Assembly: GCA_020881915.1 (NCBI GenBank)
Contig: JAJFPB010000010.1
Location: 310,001 to 374,000 of the forward strand
Length of the DNA stretch: 64,000 bases
Origin: Paramyrothecium sp. XJ0827
Lineage: Eukaryota > Ascomycota > Sordariomycetes > Hypocreales > Stachybotryaceae
Direction of reading: 5' to 3'
Positions 24,995 to 36,819 of this stretch are shown piece after piece. The notes beneath the pieces were generated by a model that was not told the DNA's origin, ran no database searches, and saw only the letters and a list, made by a program, of their open reading frames with translations. The first letter of the stretch is position 1; each line of letters begins with the position of its first letter. Position numbers and translations under genes: made by a program.

Positions 24995-25276
24995 GTGTTC
25001 CTGTTTTCGTTCTCGGCCCAGATCGTCGACGAGGATGGCTCACAACCGGAATTCAAGAGGATCCAGTTAAAACTAGTAGCGCCAGATGATGAAAGGGATA
25101 ATAGCAGAGAAGAGTTGGCTACGCAGAAAACGGAGGTCGAACCCATCACGACCGGAGGACGGACCATCCGCCTTATTGACACGCCCGGCATTCGGGACAC
25201 CAGAGGGTTGAAATTCGACGAGAAGAACATGGAGGGCATCTTACGGACGCCGCATAGCCATGATGAACTTCGTTGA
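24995..25276 (+). pseudogene. GTPase (AIG1/dynamin-like P-loop) gene fragment
   Basis: The frame contains GGRTIRLIDTPGIRDTRGL at about 25153-25209, a G3 switch motif (DTPG) in the form seen in fungal proteins that continue GDTRG..QD.KN. Here it is followed by FDEKNMEGIL and then diverges and stops at 25276. No G1 P-loop (GxxxxGKS/T) is readable upstream and no G4 downstream, so this is a small fragment rather than a working gene. Confidence 0.5.
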
Positions 25277-26179
25277 ATACGCATTTTCTTGAACACGAAC
25301 AACTTCCTGTTAATGGGCACATTCCAATTCTCTTCTATTTCAATGTCCAGCCTTTTTAGGAAGTAACGGTAATCGCCTTGTTAGGAAATAACGGTAAAAA
25401 GAGCTGGGGTGGGGTCGAGTTGAACAGATATGCCTGCTTTCGGTTTGGTGTGTGGAGCCTCATATTGCCACTGCCATGGTCTCAAACCCATTCCGAATTT
25501 TCGGTGTGATATTGCACCGCTGTCCGCACGTATCAGTAATGACCTCCGAGAACGGCGGCATTTACAACGCATTCAAAGCTGGTCTATGACGATTGACTGG
25601 TGTTACGATTGATCCGCTGCACAGCAACACTAAGTTGGCCTGAAGGCAAAAGCCGCAGACTACCTTGATTGAGACAATCAAATGCCAACCTCGGCCCGAC
25701 TGTTCACCGGCCCCCTACGTAGTGTCGTGTGAGGTCGTCGCACGCCATACACGTGGTCTGCAATTTCCACAGTTACAGCCGAGGAGCGTGCTCATCTAGA
25801 GGATACGCTTTGTCCATAACGGCGAGAGTTTGAACGTACTGCGTTTAAGAGTATCTGGGCTTCTGCTATCCACCGAAAGACCAATGGCTATACTCAGACC
25901 TCACGATTATGGGTGGTAATGGAGCTGTGGCCATTGTAATGTGAACTTGTCTGCGCTCATTTGCATTGACGATGTGTTATGGACACACGGATCAGAGGGA
26001 AAAGTGGGCCAAATTTGACACCTACTATAGCAAGGTTTTCTTTACGATGCAATGAGTCCGCTTAGATTCTCTCTGACATACAAGATCGCAAGCCCTACCG
26101 ATTTCCCTCCGAGATCCATCCTGACACTGAATTTCTCCGCCATCTACACGTCGGTTCGGCGCTACCACGCGACCTGCCT
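25277..26179. other. gene-free stretch before the MFS transporter
   Basis: No coding signal supported. The right end is the 3' flank of the transporter gene. Confidence 0.5.
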
Positions 26180-27845
26180 TTAGTAGGCGTAGAACAAGGA
26201 AGCTTCGCTGTTGTCCCTGCGAATCCGACGGTTCTCGTACATCAGCCACCAGCGCATGGCTAAGGTTCCTATGATGACGGCAACGGAGAAGCCGGCGCTG
26301 CTGGACATGGGCAAAACGTAGCGCGGCGCAGCGGAAGCTGGCCACAGGTACTGTGTTTATCGTTTGTTAGTCTGGGATACTGGCCCAACAAGAAATCTCC
26401 GCAATTGGGCGTCTCGAACTTACCGCGGTCCAGGTAAAGCTGAGACTCGCGAGAGTATTCACCAAGGCCATGGCTGATGCCTTCTTCTCCTTCGTCTGCC
26501 CGCAAGTACTACCGACCCATCCGAGGAGAATCGAGTTAACGCCATAGGTTCCAATCGTAAAGATCACCATTGCAACGTAGCGAGCAGCGGTGTTCATGGT
26601 AACGCAAGCCATGACAAATCCAGCAATGGCCACTATTTTGGAAATGACAATATGCCAAGTGCGCTCGTTATAACGTCCGGACGACCAGGACCAGTAGACG
26701 GCGACGGCCCCTGCGATAAGGTATGGCGGACAGGTGAGCACCAAGGTGATGGTTGTACTGAAGTTCAGGGTTTCAACAATGGTAGGGAAGAAATTTTTGA
26801 AGCCGTTTGTCGCTAGGTGCATATGCTGAAGGAACATGAAGAGCCAGACCTTTGGATCGGTCAGGGCCTCCTTGAGGCCGATCCAGGGGTTGGTCTGCAG
26901 GCCGACGTCGACGGTGTCCTCGCGCACGCGGTCGTGGGCTAGCTGGCGCTCTTCAGCCGTGAGCCAGCGGGTTGTCAGTGGCTCGTCAGGCAACGTAAAG
27001 CAGGACGCAATGGCCACGAAAAAGGTGACGATGCCTTGCAGGAAGTATAGCCAGCGCCAAGCCGACAGCCCTGCCACGCCCTCCATACCGTTGAAGACGC
27101 CAGCCGCGATGAGGCCCGCAAAGGCAGTGGCGAGGATATTGCCGGAGTACAAAATGCTGATTCGGGTGGCCAGTTCCTTTCGGGTATAGAAAATGGTGAG
27201 AAGGTATAGCGCGCCGGGGTAGAACGGAGCCTCGACGATGCCGAGGATCACTCGGACGGCCACGAGACCTTGGAAATTCTTCACAAGTCCTGTCATGGTC
27301 GTGACGACGCTCCATGCTATCATAAAGCCGCCCATGTACCAAGAAGGCCGTACCGTGTCAACAGCATGTTGCTTGGAATTTGGCCGGCCATGTAACCGAT
27401 TGTCAGGACTGAGATGGCCGTGTTGTACTGCGAGCCGACGAGGCCGAGATCGCCCTCGAGGTTGTTCAAGCGGGCAACGGCAATAGCATTTCGGTCGAGA
27501 TAGTTCAGCCAGTACATCAGCCAGATGGTGGGCCGTGAAGAAATGGCAGGCTCAACGTCAGTCCATGGACTTTGCTCCCGACGAAGATACCTCTAGGACT
27601 GGGCGACTGACCATGACGTACCAATCAAGCTTCTTGACCAGCGCAGCCTCCTCGGCAGACCTGATGAGTCTTGCACCAAAGTAGTCCACGCCTTCAAGGG
27701 GTGACTTCTCAAGCTCCTCACAATGCTGTTGCTGCTGCTGCTGCTGCGCCTTATCGCTCCTATGGATCTCTGTGTCATTTCTGTCCATGAAGAATCGGTC
27801 GGTGGTCGACTGCTGTGTCGGCACGTTCTCAACTTTTGAGTCCAT
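26180..27845 (-). pseudogene. MFS transporter, Dal5/allantoate-permease type, with one frameshift
   Basis: Exons on the minus strand: 27612-27845, 26424-27550, 26180-26350. They encode about 510 residues of a 12-helix anion:cation symporter. The N-terminus has a short poly-Gln run and then EEAALVKKLDWYVM. Conserved pieces include LNYLDRNAIAVARL, TIGYMAGQIPSNMLLTR, VRVILGIVEAPFYPGALYLL, WRWLYFLQGI, and the terminal FYAY. Exon 2 is 1127 nt, one short of a multiple of three. The break falls at about 27350-27354, where the family sequence LTRVRPSWY would need one more base. Either side of it the frame is otherwise clean. The family imports allantoate, nicotinate, biotin-type or related organic anions; the substrate is not predictable. 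It is divergent from the GH3 gene. It could be a recent pseudogene or a sequencing error. Confidence 0.85.
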
Positions 27846-28559
27846 GATATCCGTATAAAGGGGCTTGGAAGCAGAAACAAGCGTGGGGATTTGGCAGTAC
27901 GCGAGTTGGGAAATAACGGTCCAGTCGGAAGACCTGATATCGAGGTGATTGTTGAGGGAATGAACCGCTTATTACTTCGAGGGGTTCCTCGTTCTTTATA
28001 GACATGTAATGCAGTCCAAAAATGTAGTGGAAAGTTGGTAAGTCCTTGGAGACAAATTGCTTTACCACCCTCCCACCCTCCTCCACAAGTGTGCAGGAGA
28101 TTCCCCATGGGGCAAGACATTGTTGGTGATCACGCGGGGCATCATTGTGATAGCTCCGCCAACTTCGGGCTTGTTTGCCGCGTGGATTGGCGCGAGAGAT
28201 TTGGTTGGACCGCTCTGGCTTTGCCATAGCCCTACAGTAATTGGCTTGTACGGTGGAGCGCCTTGTGAAGGGCGGCTTCGGGACCGAACACCGTCCTTGC
28301 TATTACTGATCTCGGACGAACGGAAACGGCGCCGAAAGCCGATATGACCCTTGCTCCCTGTGGTCAAGGATTGTGTTTGTGGTGCACCGTCCTCTACCAG
28401 GTAGTAATAAACACGGACTTGAAAGAGATAGGCCAGTATTCTCTGAGCCCGACACTCAATACAAGCCAGCCCCTTGACTCAATCAGCTCAACATCCCTGG
28501 GTAAAGAAGCCGAAACCATCGAAAATCTCCATCGGGAAGCACGACAAGACAGAATCGCC
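27846..28559. promoter_or_regulatory. shared upstream region of MFS transporter and GH3 gene
   Basis: A 714-bp divergent region with no coding frame supported and presumably both promoters. The head-to-head arrangement raises the possibility of co-regulation. Confidence 0.5.
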
Positions 28560-31369
28560 ATGGTGTCGAGCCGAGATCTGGACGCTGTGCTCCAGCAACT
28601 ATCACTTGAGGATAAGGTATCGATCCTCTCTGCTGTGGACTGGTGGCGTACGGCCGAAATTCGCAAACACGATAAGATACTTGTACCCCATGTCAAAGTG
28701 AGTTGGGTTTTGCGATCACGACCGTTCATGACTTGCTTAACCTGACCGTAATATAGTCCAGCGATGGACCAAACGGCGCCAGAGGTGAAAGCTATGTGAG
28801 CGGCGTCAAGGCAGCCTGCTTCCCCTGTTCAACGGCGTTAGGCGCGTCGTTTGATGTTGACGTGGTCTTCGCCACGGGACGTTACATCGCGCTTGAGGCA
28901 CTGTCAAAATCGGCCAAGATCTTGCTGGCACCAACAGTCAATATGATTCGCTCACCCATTGGTATGTTGGGATGACCTCAGTACCCAATCAGACACTAGA
29001 GTGAGGTGACAACATATTCTTGGCACTAATTCCCATGCTTCACTGCAATATAGGTGGACGCAACTATGAGACTTTCTCTGAAGACCCCTGGGTCTTGGGT
29101 ATGCTTGGGGCAGCCTTTGTCCGCGGTAGGACCTAATTCGAATGAACTCCAAAAGCATGACACTGACAAGATATTCACCAAGGCTCCCAATCAGTGGGTG
29201 TCGCTACTACCCCGAAGCATTTTGTTACCAATGACGTCGAGAAGCGTCGGCGATTTCTCTCGGCGGAAGTGGACGAACGGACGCTTCGTGAGATATATCT
29301 GATGCCCTTCCAGCTTATCCTCAAGCACGGCGACCCCTGGTGTGTGATGACAAGGTTAGACTAACTCGCGCCTGCTCCCCACGGGTAATATAGGCTAACG
29401 GTATACCTTCTACATTTACAATAAAGTCAACGGAACGTACGCAGCAGAGCACCCTCGACTGCTCCAGGATATCCTCCGAGAAGAATGGGGCTTCAAAGGT
29501 CTCGTCATGTCTGACTGGGTCGGAACGTATTCGACAGCAGCCGCCCTCAACGCGGGCCTGGATCTCGAAATGCCCGGCCCGACCAAGATGCGCGGCGAAA
29601 AGCTGCTCCAAGCAATGAAGGCCGGCGAAGTGACCGAAGCCACCATCGACAAGAGCGCTCGCCGGGTCTTGGAGCTCCTCGAGCGACTGGGGCAATTTGA
29701 AGATTCCGCCGAGTTGCCTGAGAAGGCTCTCGAGGACCCAAAAAGGGACGAGTTCATTGCTCAGTCCGCTGCCGAAAGCGCCGTGCTCCTCAGAAATGTG
29801 AACGAGGTGCTTCCCATCAGCAGAAGCACCTCTATTGCCGTCATTGGCCAGCATGCCAGAACTCCCACCTTCATGGGCGGCGGTAGCGCCCGCGTCGACA
29901 CGGCTCGGAAGATCAGCGTGCTGGCGGGCTTAGAAGCAGAGGGATTGAACTTTGTGTACGAACCGGGCGTGCCAGTCTATAAAGCGATTCCCTCGCCGGA
30001 GCCCCAGATCATTTCCAGACCTTCTGGCTTTGAAGATGAAGCTTCTCTGCGTCCTGTGCGTCTAGAGTACTTCAACAGCTCCAAAATAGGCGAGAATCCC
30101 ATCAAAGTGGACTTCCTAGAGAAGTGCGAGTACATGCTCAAGGAGAGGTGGCCAGCCTGGCTTGACAAGGAGCACTGCACCCGGCTCACATTTACACTGA
30201 CTCCGCAAACCACTGGTAACCACCTTTTTGCCATTACATCCACGGGCGTTGCGAATCTGTACATCAACGGAGAGCACGTCTTCCACCGGGACCAGGAGCA
30301 GTATCTTCAAAGGGAAGCCTTTTACTTCATCAGGGTCAAGTTTGAGAAGCGATTTCAGTACCATCTAGAGGCTGGCAAGCGGTACGAGTTCCGTCTCGAG
30401 TCCTGGGCGACAGAGCCGGACGCGTTGGCCCGCACCATTGGCGGCGCTGTGATTCAGGGCTCTGCCGTGCAATTTTTCGAGCACGTCGACGTGCACAACC
30501 GCATCCAGCAAGCCGCCGATTGTGCCGCCAAGGCTGACGTTGCTGTCGTCTGCACTGGCACGACAGGCGAGATCGAGTCGGAAGGCTACGACCGCGAAGA
30601 CATGGATCTCACCGCCGATCAGTACGATCTCATCGCGGCAGTCGTCGCTGCCAACCCGCGGACCGTGGTCGTCAACTTTTCTGGCGCGCCTGTCAACCTG
30701 ACTCCCTTTTCTGAGACGGTCTCTGGTCTTCTGCAATGCTGGTTCCCAGGTCAGGAGGCCGGTCACGCAGTGGCCAGGTTGCTGTCAGGTTCCGTGAATC
30801 CTTGCGGAAGGCTGCCCATGTCGTGGCCGAGACGGCTGGAAGACAACCCATCGTATGCTAACTTCCCAACCAACGAGAACGACATAATTCGATACGAGGA
30901 AGGTCTTGACGTTGGATATCGATTCTACGACAAGAATACGTCCCCAAAGCCTCTGTTTGCTTTCGGTTACGGGCTATCATACACCACTTTCGAACTCCAA
31001 AATGCCCGAGTCGTTACCAGCGGTCCCGAAAATTTGTCTTGGGAAGCACACATAACAGTCAATGTAAGCAACCGGGGTCCTCGTGGAGGGAAGACAGTGG
31101 TACAATTGTACGTCGAGGCCCTTCGAGGCAAGGTCCCGAGGCCGCCAAAAGAACTAAAGGCATTCTCGAAGCCGCACGTGGATTCCAAGGGCACTGAAGA
31201 AGTTTCGATGAAGCTGGACAAATATTCCCTGAGCTACTACGACGCAGAAAAGCGGACGTGGGTTGCAGAGAAGGGCACGTACCTGCTTCACATTGGGCTT
31301 TCCACCAACGACATCAGGACAACCGTCAAGGTGCAGCTCGGGTGCACGTTTGAGTGGAAAGGAATTTAG
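28560..31369 (+). pseudogene. GH3 beta-glucosidase with PA14 insert and a damaged splice acceptor
   Basis: Exons 28560-28697, 28757-28961, 29054-29125, 29183-29354 and about 29416-31369 encode roughly 846 aa with no signal peptide, so probably intracellular. Motifs follow GH3 order: SSDGPNGARG, ILLAPTVNMIRSP, GGRNYETFSEDP, KHFVTND, GLVMSDW (Asp is the expected nucleophile), VLLRN, a PA14 region (FTLTPQTTGNHLFAITSTG, LYINGEHVF), TGEIESEGYDRED (Glu is the expected acid/base) and a C-terminal fibronectin-III-like domain from FAFGYGLSYTTFEL. The first four exons join in phase. The last intron has a branch-like GCTAAC and a pyrimidine tract but ends CTACAT instead of CTACAG. Resuming at 29416 would restore MTSYNKVNGTY. 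The nearest AG (29393) leads to a stop. A single G-to-T change is the simplest explanation. Confidence 0.85.
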
Positions 31370-33455
31370 GTCGCTCTGTCGTATGGGAGTATCATTGGAT
31401 GTAGAGGGAGCTTAAAGTTTCATTTAACTGTAGCACGCCGCAGCTAGAAAGCCTTAGCCTTTCTGATGGATGAATGACATATGCATATGGAAAATATATA
31501 AGGCGTGCCCGATCTTTTATCAAAGACCTTGTATAGCTTGAAGCAGGACGAGGAAGCTCCCACTGGGAGGCGAGCTCACGGTCACAAACGATTTTACGCT
31601 TAGCAGTAATGTACTACTACCGCTTGCCGCTCCGTAACAGAGTGTGAAGCTACCTAAAACTTCCGCTTGTAAGTCACGAAGTTGATCGAGATGCGTCTGC
31701 TATTCCCCTGGAGATAGAGCAGCACATGGCTGAAAATGAGCATCCGCACCTCCCCCAATGTTTCCAAGACGCTGTTTACTTTACTCAAAAGCTGGGCCTA
31801 CAAAATCTTTGTATCGACCCACTTTACATCATTCAAGAGAGTGCCAGGGGCGGGGAAACTGAGTCTTAGAAGATGTACGACATCTACTCTCAGCCCCATG
31901 TTGAAATTACACCCGCTTTCCCCACTTAAGACACCGAAGGTTTTCTGGGCGAACGGGGCGAAACCTGGCATGGTGTCGATAGAATCAAAGGAAGGAAGCG
32001 ATGTCTTGGGTATCTTCATAGACGCGTATGCCACATAATAAGGCATTAGGCATCGTCTTCTGCTTTGATCCGCTCGACAGTGAGGTCAGCACGCGAGCTT
32101 TGGGTCTGCAGGAGGGTTAGGGCATCACGTGAATGACTTCAAGGTGGTATGGGGGTGTCACTCCTGCTTTGAGAATACGGATTTATGGCATTGGACCTCA
32201 CTCACGTACACAAATTTCAAGTGAAAAAGTAGATATTGGGATGTAACCCAGTCTATAATAGTTTCATTATGGGTTGACGAAACTCGCTGCTCATCGGGAC
32301 ACCGACAACATTTGGAGCAACAACTTTAGATACTGGCTTCCTTGTTGCTCCTCACACGTACCAGTACTTTTTCGGCCTTTTTCTGGACAAGAAATTGTCG
32401 CCGAGGCGACTTATGAAGAGTGATGACAAATGAATGTTCCTTTGCACACTCATCGTTATCTCACTCGCAATGCGGACAGCCTGCCAGCCTTGGCGTAGTT
32501 GCCAACGCCTCCACAGAGCACTGTGGCGAAAACTGTATCACGGGTTTATGGAAGAAAGACATCAAGCGTGGGATTTTATGGTCTGTGACTAGCCTATGGC
32601 AGCCCGGCCCAGCTGACAACCCCTTCGTTCTCGTTTGCATTAGGAGACCGTGTTGTATCTCTACACTTCCGCACCCCCTCCATGCTAATGGCTACGGTTC
32701 CTCTGGTAACTTTGGAGCTGAGCTACTGGAAAGAAACTTAAAACTACATGACTTTTTCGGGGGGTGACAGGCGCTTTCACGGCAACGGACGATAGAAGAG
32801 CATTTCCCATTCAATATCAACCTATTCCCGTGATGTTGGCCTTCATTTCCAACATCATCTCTTGGAAGTATGATGTGATTAGGAGTACTGCAAACAAATC
32901 ACGCAAATACAATGTTGTTGCACATTTCTCAATCCAGACATGGCTGCAGAGATTATTGACCGTCGTCTCACTCACCCCTCAGGCGGGGAAGTCTCGAACG
33001 GATCTCTTTTGTTTATGGACAGAATGGAACCTTGTGGCTTGCCTATGAACAGCTGAAACAAACCCCTCCTTCAAGTTGCATCGTTGAGTGACCAATGATC
33101 TCCAGGTTTTTGAGCTTACGCAAGAGTCAAGGTTACTCCTGGGGTCGAGATCACAAAGCTGCACGAATCAAACCGAAGCCTGTATGCATGCCGTGTTGAT
33201 CTCGCCAATATATCACATGCAAAAGTGAGGCGGCAATACACAACGGTCGTGATCATTATTTCTATTGGACGCCATGGGAGGTTTACGCGGCTCGTATCTG
33301 CGGTTCGCCGCTGTAGCACGTCACCCGCTCGTGGAACGAGTTGAGTAGAATTCAAGTATTTATTCCACCTCATTCCCCTGATCTGGAGGGAGGGCAGCAG
33401 AGCAGCGCAACTACACATTCAACTTCATTCTTCAGATCTCTAAGTCAAACTCAAG
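31370..33455. other. 2.1-kb gene-free stretch
   Basis: No gene supported on either strand; frames of 80-115 codons lack motifs and ordinary coding composition. The last few hundred bases should contain the promoter of the VOC-type gene at 33456. Confidence 0.5.
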
Positions 33456-33944
33456 ATGCCATTCACCATCTTTCTCTGGCTGAACGGTGATGCCGAAGAA
33501 GCCGCAAACTTCTACACGTCCGTCTTCAAGGACTCCAAGCTCGGCACAACTACTTACTATGGTGAAACCGGCAAGGACACTCATGGTCATGAGCCGGGAA
33601 GCGTGATGGCAGTGGAATTTGAGCTGAATGGACAAAAGTTCGTCGGCTTGAATGCTAAGCCGAAGCTGAAGCATAGCCATGCCGTCTCTTTCCAGATTCA
33701 GTGTGAGGATCAGGATGAGCTTGACCACTACTGGCACAATTTGAGCTCGGGGGGTGACCAGGCGAGGCAGATTTCTGGATGGACTGCTGACAAGTATGGG
33801 GTCTCATGGCAGATCATCCCCAAAGCCTTGCAGGACTTGGTTCGCAATGGCGATGATGAGTCTGTGGCCCAGGCAACATCTGCACTGTTGGGAAAGAAGA
33901 AGCTGGATGTTGGGGTTTTCAAATCCCTCCTCTCTGCAGCCTGA
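33456..33944 (+). CDS. PhnB-like / VOC-superfamily protein
   Basis: A complete 162-aa intronless frame. It opens MPFTIFLWLNGDAEEAANFY, the usual start of the PhnB-like 3-demethylubiquinone-9 methyltransferase-type domain (PF06983) within the glyoxalase/VOC fold. Later come GSVMAVEFELNGQKFVGLNA and ISGWTADKYGVSWQIIP, matching the family's G.L.DKYGVSWQ.VP element. These small cytosolic proteins form paired beta-alpha-beta-beta-beta units; many bacterial and fungal members have no proven reaction. The name demethylubiquinone methyltransferase is historical and should not be taken as function. The gene is isolated between non-coding stretches. Confidence 0.9.
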   Translation: MPFTIFLWLNGDAEEAANFYTSVFKDSKLGTTTYYGETGKDTHGHEPGSVMAVEFELNGQKFVGLNAKPKLKHSHAVSFQIQCEDQDELDHYWHNLSSGGDQARQISGWTADKYGVSWQIIPKALQDLVRNGDDESVAQATSALLGKKKLDVGVFKSLLSAA

Positions 33945-34399
33945 ATGTGTCACGAGACGGCATCTTACCATTCTTTGATGAGCTACACTCCTTTCATTTT
34001 TTGTGAGCTTGGTTACGGATTTTGTGTTGTGCAATGTCGTTAAGGGTAGTAGTGCAATCGACCTTATTATCTCCGTGTTTTAAATATTTCATATTACCGG
34101 TCGAATACCCTTTTCGGACTAAAAAGTTGCACTGCGTTACCTGTTAAACCCCAATCGGGCACACCAGCCCCTGGGAACATCAATATTCTGCCTGTTTATT
34201 CTTGTCTAAGAAATGAATACAAAACTCTCCGTAACACGTACTACGTACATCTTCTCACTTCCCGTTCCCCTGGCCTCCACTTTAGCTTCTATGGACACCG
34301 TACGGGATAGCTGCTTCCAATGAAACGATATGATCCGCGTCCTGACGCTAGTTTTCCTGGACTTTTGGGACATAGTCCTCAGGCTGGACATGTTAAACG
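33945..34399. other. convergent spacer between VOC gene and HET gene
   Basis: 3' flanks of two convergent genes; nothing else seen. Confidence 0.6.
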
Positions 34400-35812
34400 T
34401 CATCGCAGCTTGGAATATTGGCTTGTCAGAGGGCACCATGCTACCCAAGGCTGCTTGTCGTTGCCCTCGTCAAATCCAAACGAGATGACCAACTCTCCCT
34501 GGAAGGGAGGTTTGGTCCGTAAATGGTGAAATCCCGTTACTGAGCCCATTCCAGCTGCAAGAAATATCCTGTTATGCTCGTCCCACAGGTCACCTGGATA
34601 CGTGGCCGCGTGCTCGAATTTATCTAGATCAAAGTCGAATAGGACTCGAGGCCTGCTCGTGACCTTGGCGGGACGAGCGACTTCTTCTCTCGCCGGACGA
34701 ACATGCTTGGTAATGTATATCTGAGAGGGCGCAGAATTGGCCACGCTCATTCCCCTGTCAATGAAGAACAACTCATTTGTCCGCACGCGGGCGTACACAC
34801 CACCGCCAAGCGGCTTGAGGTAGATGCCCGCTGTCTCGGACGGCTTATTGAAATGACAATTCAACCACATTACCACATTCCCACCGCTCGTATTGAATTG
34901 TACCAGTGAAGTCGAGATGCTCAATCCCTTGTTGGTCATGGAGAACTCTGGGTTGAACTTTAGCTCTGCGTCGAGATTGAGGCTGCCCGCATGCTGGAAA
35001 TCCGATGGACTTGCTGCAAACACGCTTTGTTCACAGTCGGCTGCAGTAGGGTCAGAGGAGAGCCACACAAGCAAGGAAAGATCGTTCGTGTCCTTGAGAA
35101 TCTCCTCCTGCAGCCGGACAAATGCGCGACTGCCTTCACCATATAAGAGAGGCATGTTCACATCGAATATGCCCAAAAGCGAGTAAGACATATCCTCCAC
35201 CCTGGATGTTCGCCGCCTAGCTGCCCATGACATACGCCTAGCAACCGGGATTTCCCGCAAGAGCGAACTGAAATCTTTCATGCCGGGATCTCTATAGGCG
35301 AGGATCTTCTCGTCAATCCCTGTGGCCATTACTAGTGCCTGGCAAAGGCTCGTCCGCGTGCCAAACATGGACCACTCTCTGTCATAGAATTGCACCTCGG
35401 CTGGTGCGACCAGTTCTTGCAGAGTCCAACCTCTCGTGAACCAGCGGCATTTGTTAAGTTCAGAGTCAGACTCATCTGCCGAGGCATCGTAGTCGCTTAA
35501 CTAAGTATAGCACATTGCTGCATCGGCATACCACGTAAACATGGAATTGATCGCCTCGGTGAGCTCGGTTGGGTTCTTCTTGTCGATACAGCACGTGTCA
35601 ATCCAGACATAGCTGTGATTCGCAAGCGACGCCAATGTGCAAGTAGCTGTGATCTTGGCCCATCCTTTCATTGATTTTGCTTTTGCGAGGTTCAAAGCGT
35701 CTTCATACGTTACTTCCTCTTCCTCCCAAGTATGAGACAGAATCACATACGGCGGGACATTGGCACCGAAGAACTCCTCCACCTGCAATGTTTGACAATT
35801 CAGAAGTCTCAT
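34400..35812 (-). pseudogene. HET-domain gene (HET-D/E type) with a single in-frame stop
   Basis: A continuous 470-codon minus-strand frame is interrupted only by TAG at 35501-35503. The start was placed at the ATG of MRLLNCQTLQVEEFFG (35812), the normal beginning of this subfamily. Motifs: PPYVILSHTWEEEEVTYEDA, YVWIDTCCIDKKNPTELTEA, WYADAAMCYT-stop-LSDYDA, CRWFTRGWTLQELVAPAEV, WAARRRTSRVEDMSYSLLGI and MPLLYGEGSRAFVRLQEEI. The stop sits where relatives have a Tyr (CYxYL). No shift is needed before or after it. Beyond the HET domain there is a 200-residue tail and no NACHT or WD40 region is visible. Family role: allorecognition cell death. It is either a recent nonsense allele or a sequence error. 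Confidence 0.87.
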
Positions 35813-36819
35813 TACTGCGGTAGTGACTGTTGTTCCAAAGCAAAGGCGGTAGCATGTGGTATCCAATTACCCTAGTAGACTTGGATTTTTTTTTTGGATC
35901 CGGCCCAGACTATCCGGTGGGAGTAAGATGTGATGATTCAGAGCTGAGGCAAGGCTTTACCGCGGGATTGCTAGACTTTGTTCACAGTAAGTCTCTCAGT
36001 GTTCTGGGCGACATCTCTTTGCACTGCCGCCGACCAGTGCCTTCCAGGTGGTGCTGGAAAAATAGGAGTTCACTTAGTAATCGATGCCGATCCTACGGAA
36101 CCTGGGAGGCTTATCATCGTCACTGATGCCTGAGGCATTAGCACCGGGCGAAAAACCCCTGATGTAACAACGATAAGCTGGTAATTGGGCGGAATCCCAA
36201 TACCCTGGTGCAATATTGGCTGCGCTAGGAACAAGAAAGAAGGTAAATGCGCATAGAAATCCTCATGGATTTGCCCCTCCTTGAAAACGTTGAAATTAAC
36301 AAGAATTGCTCAACACGTTCCTGTGTGACTTGTTTGACATAGAGTCCAGGGCCGTGTAAGAAGACCACATGGTCGCATATCATGCGACATTCGGGCAATG
36401 GAGACAGGGACCTTGACAATGTCGTGCCACCCATAACAGGACTTTTCCTGGCACACTGGACTGTGCCTTGTGGCTGGGGGTGCCGGGCTTCGCAGAGTAA
36501 ACCAATGAGAATGCCTATTATGTGACACTATGCTGAGCCATTCCCCACAACATTTTGGGTCAAGTTGCCAGATGCAGCATAACGATGCGCTCGTTCACTG
36601 TGGGGTATTTTGCACACTCGCAGTCAGCCCGTCAATCCGCTAACTCCGTGGCTCGAATGATATTTAATATCATGCTATGAATCCAATATCAATCTATCAG
36701 AATCGCAGCAAGCTTTCCCTGCTCTAAAACTAAATCAGATACACAAGTCGACGGTCAGCATCCCATATTCTCGAGCACAAGCTGCGCCAAAGATCTATCA
36801 CGCCATATCTCAAAACAAC
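35813..36819. other. divergent spacer between HET gene and small hypothetical
   Basis: A 1-kb region with a poly-T run near 35886-35895 and no supportable gene. It includes the promoters of both neighbours. Confidence 0.5.

Noticed and set aside
29321..29854. 177-codon minus-strand frame
   Set aside because: It lies antisense to the GH3 exon, which has clear family motifs.
31736..32046. Overlapping 100-codon plus and 82-codon minus frames in the 31.4-33.4 kb spacer
   Set aside because: No recognisable domain, no flanking exons, not convincing as genes.
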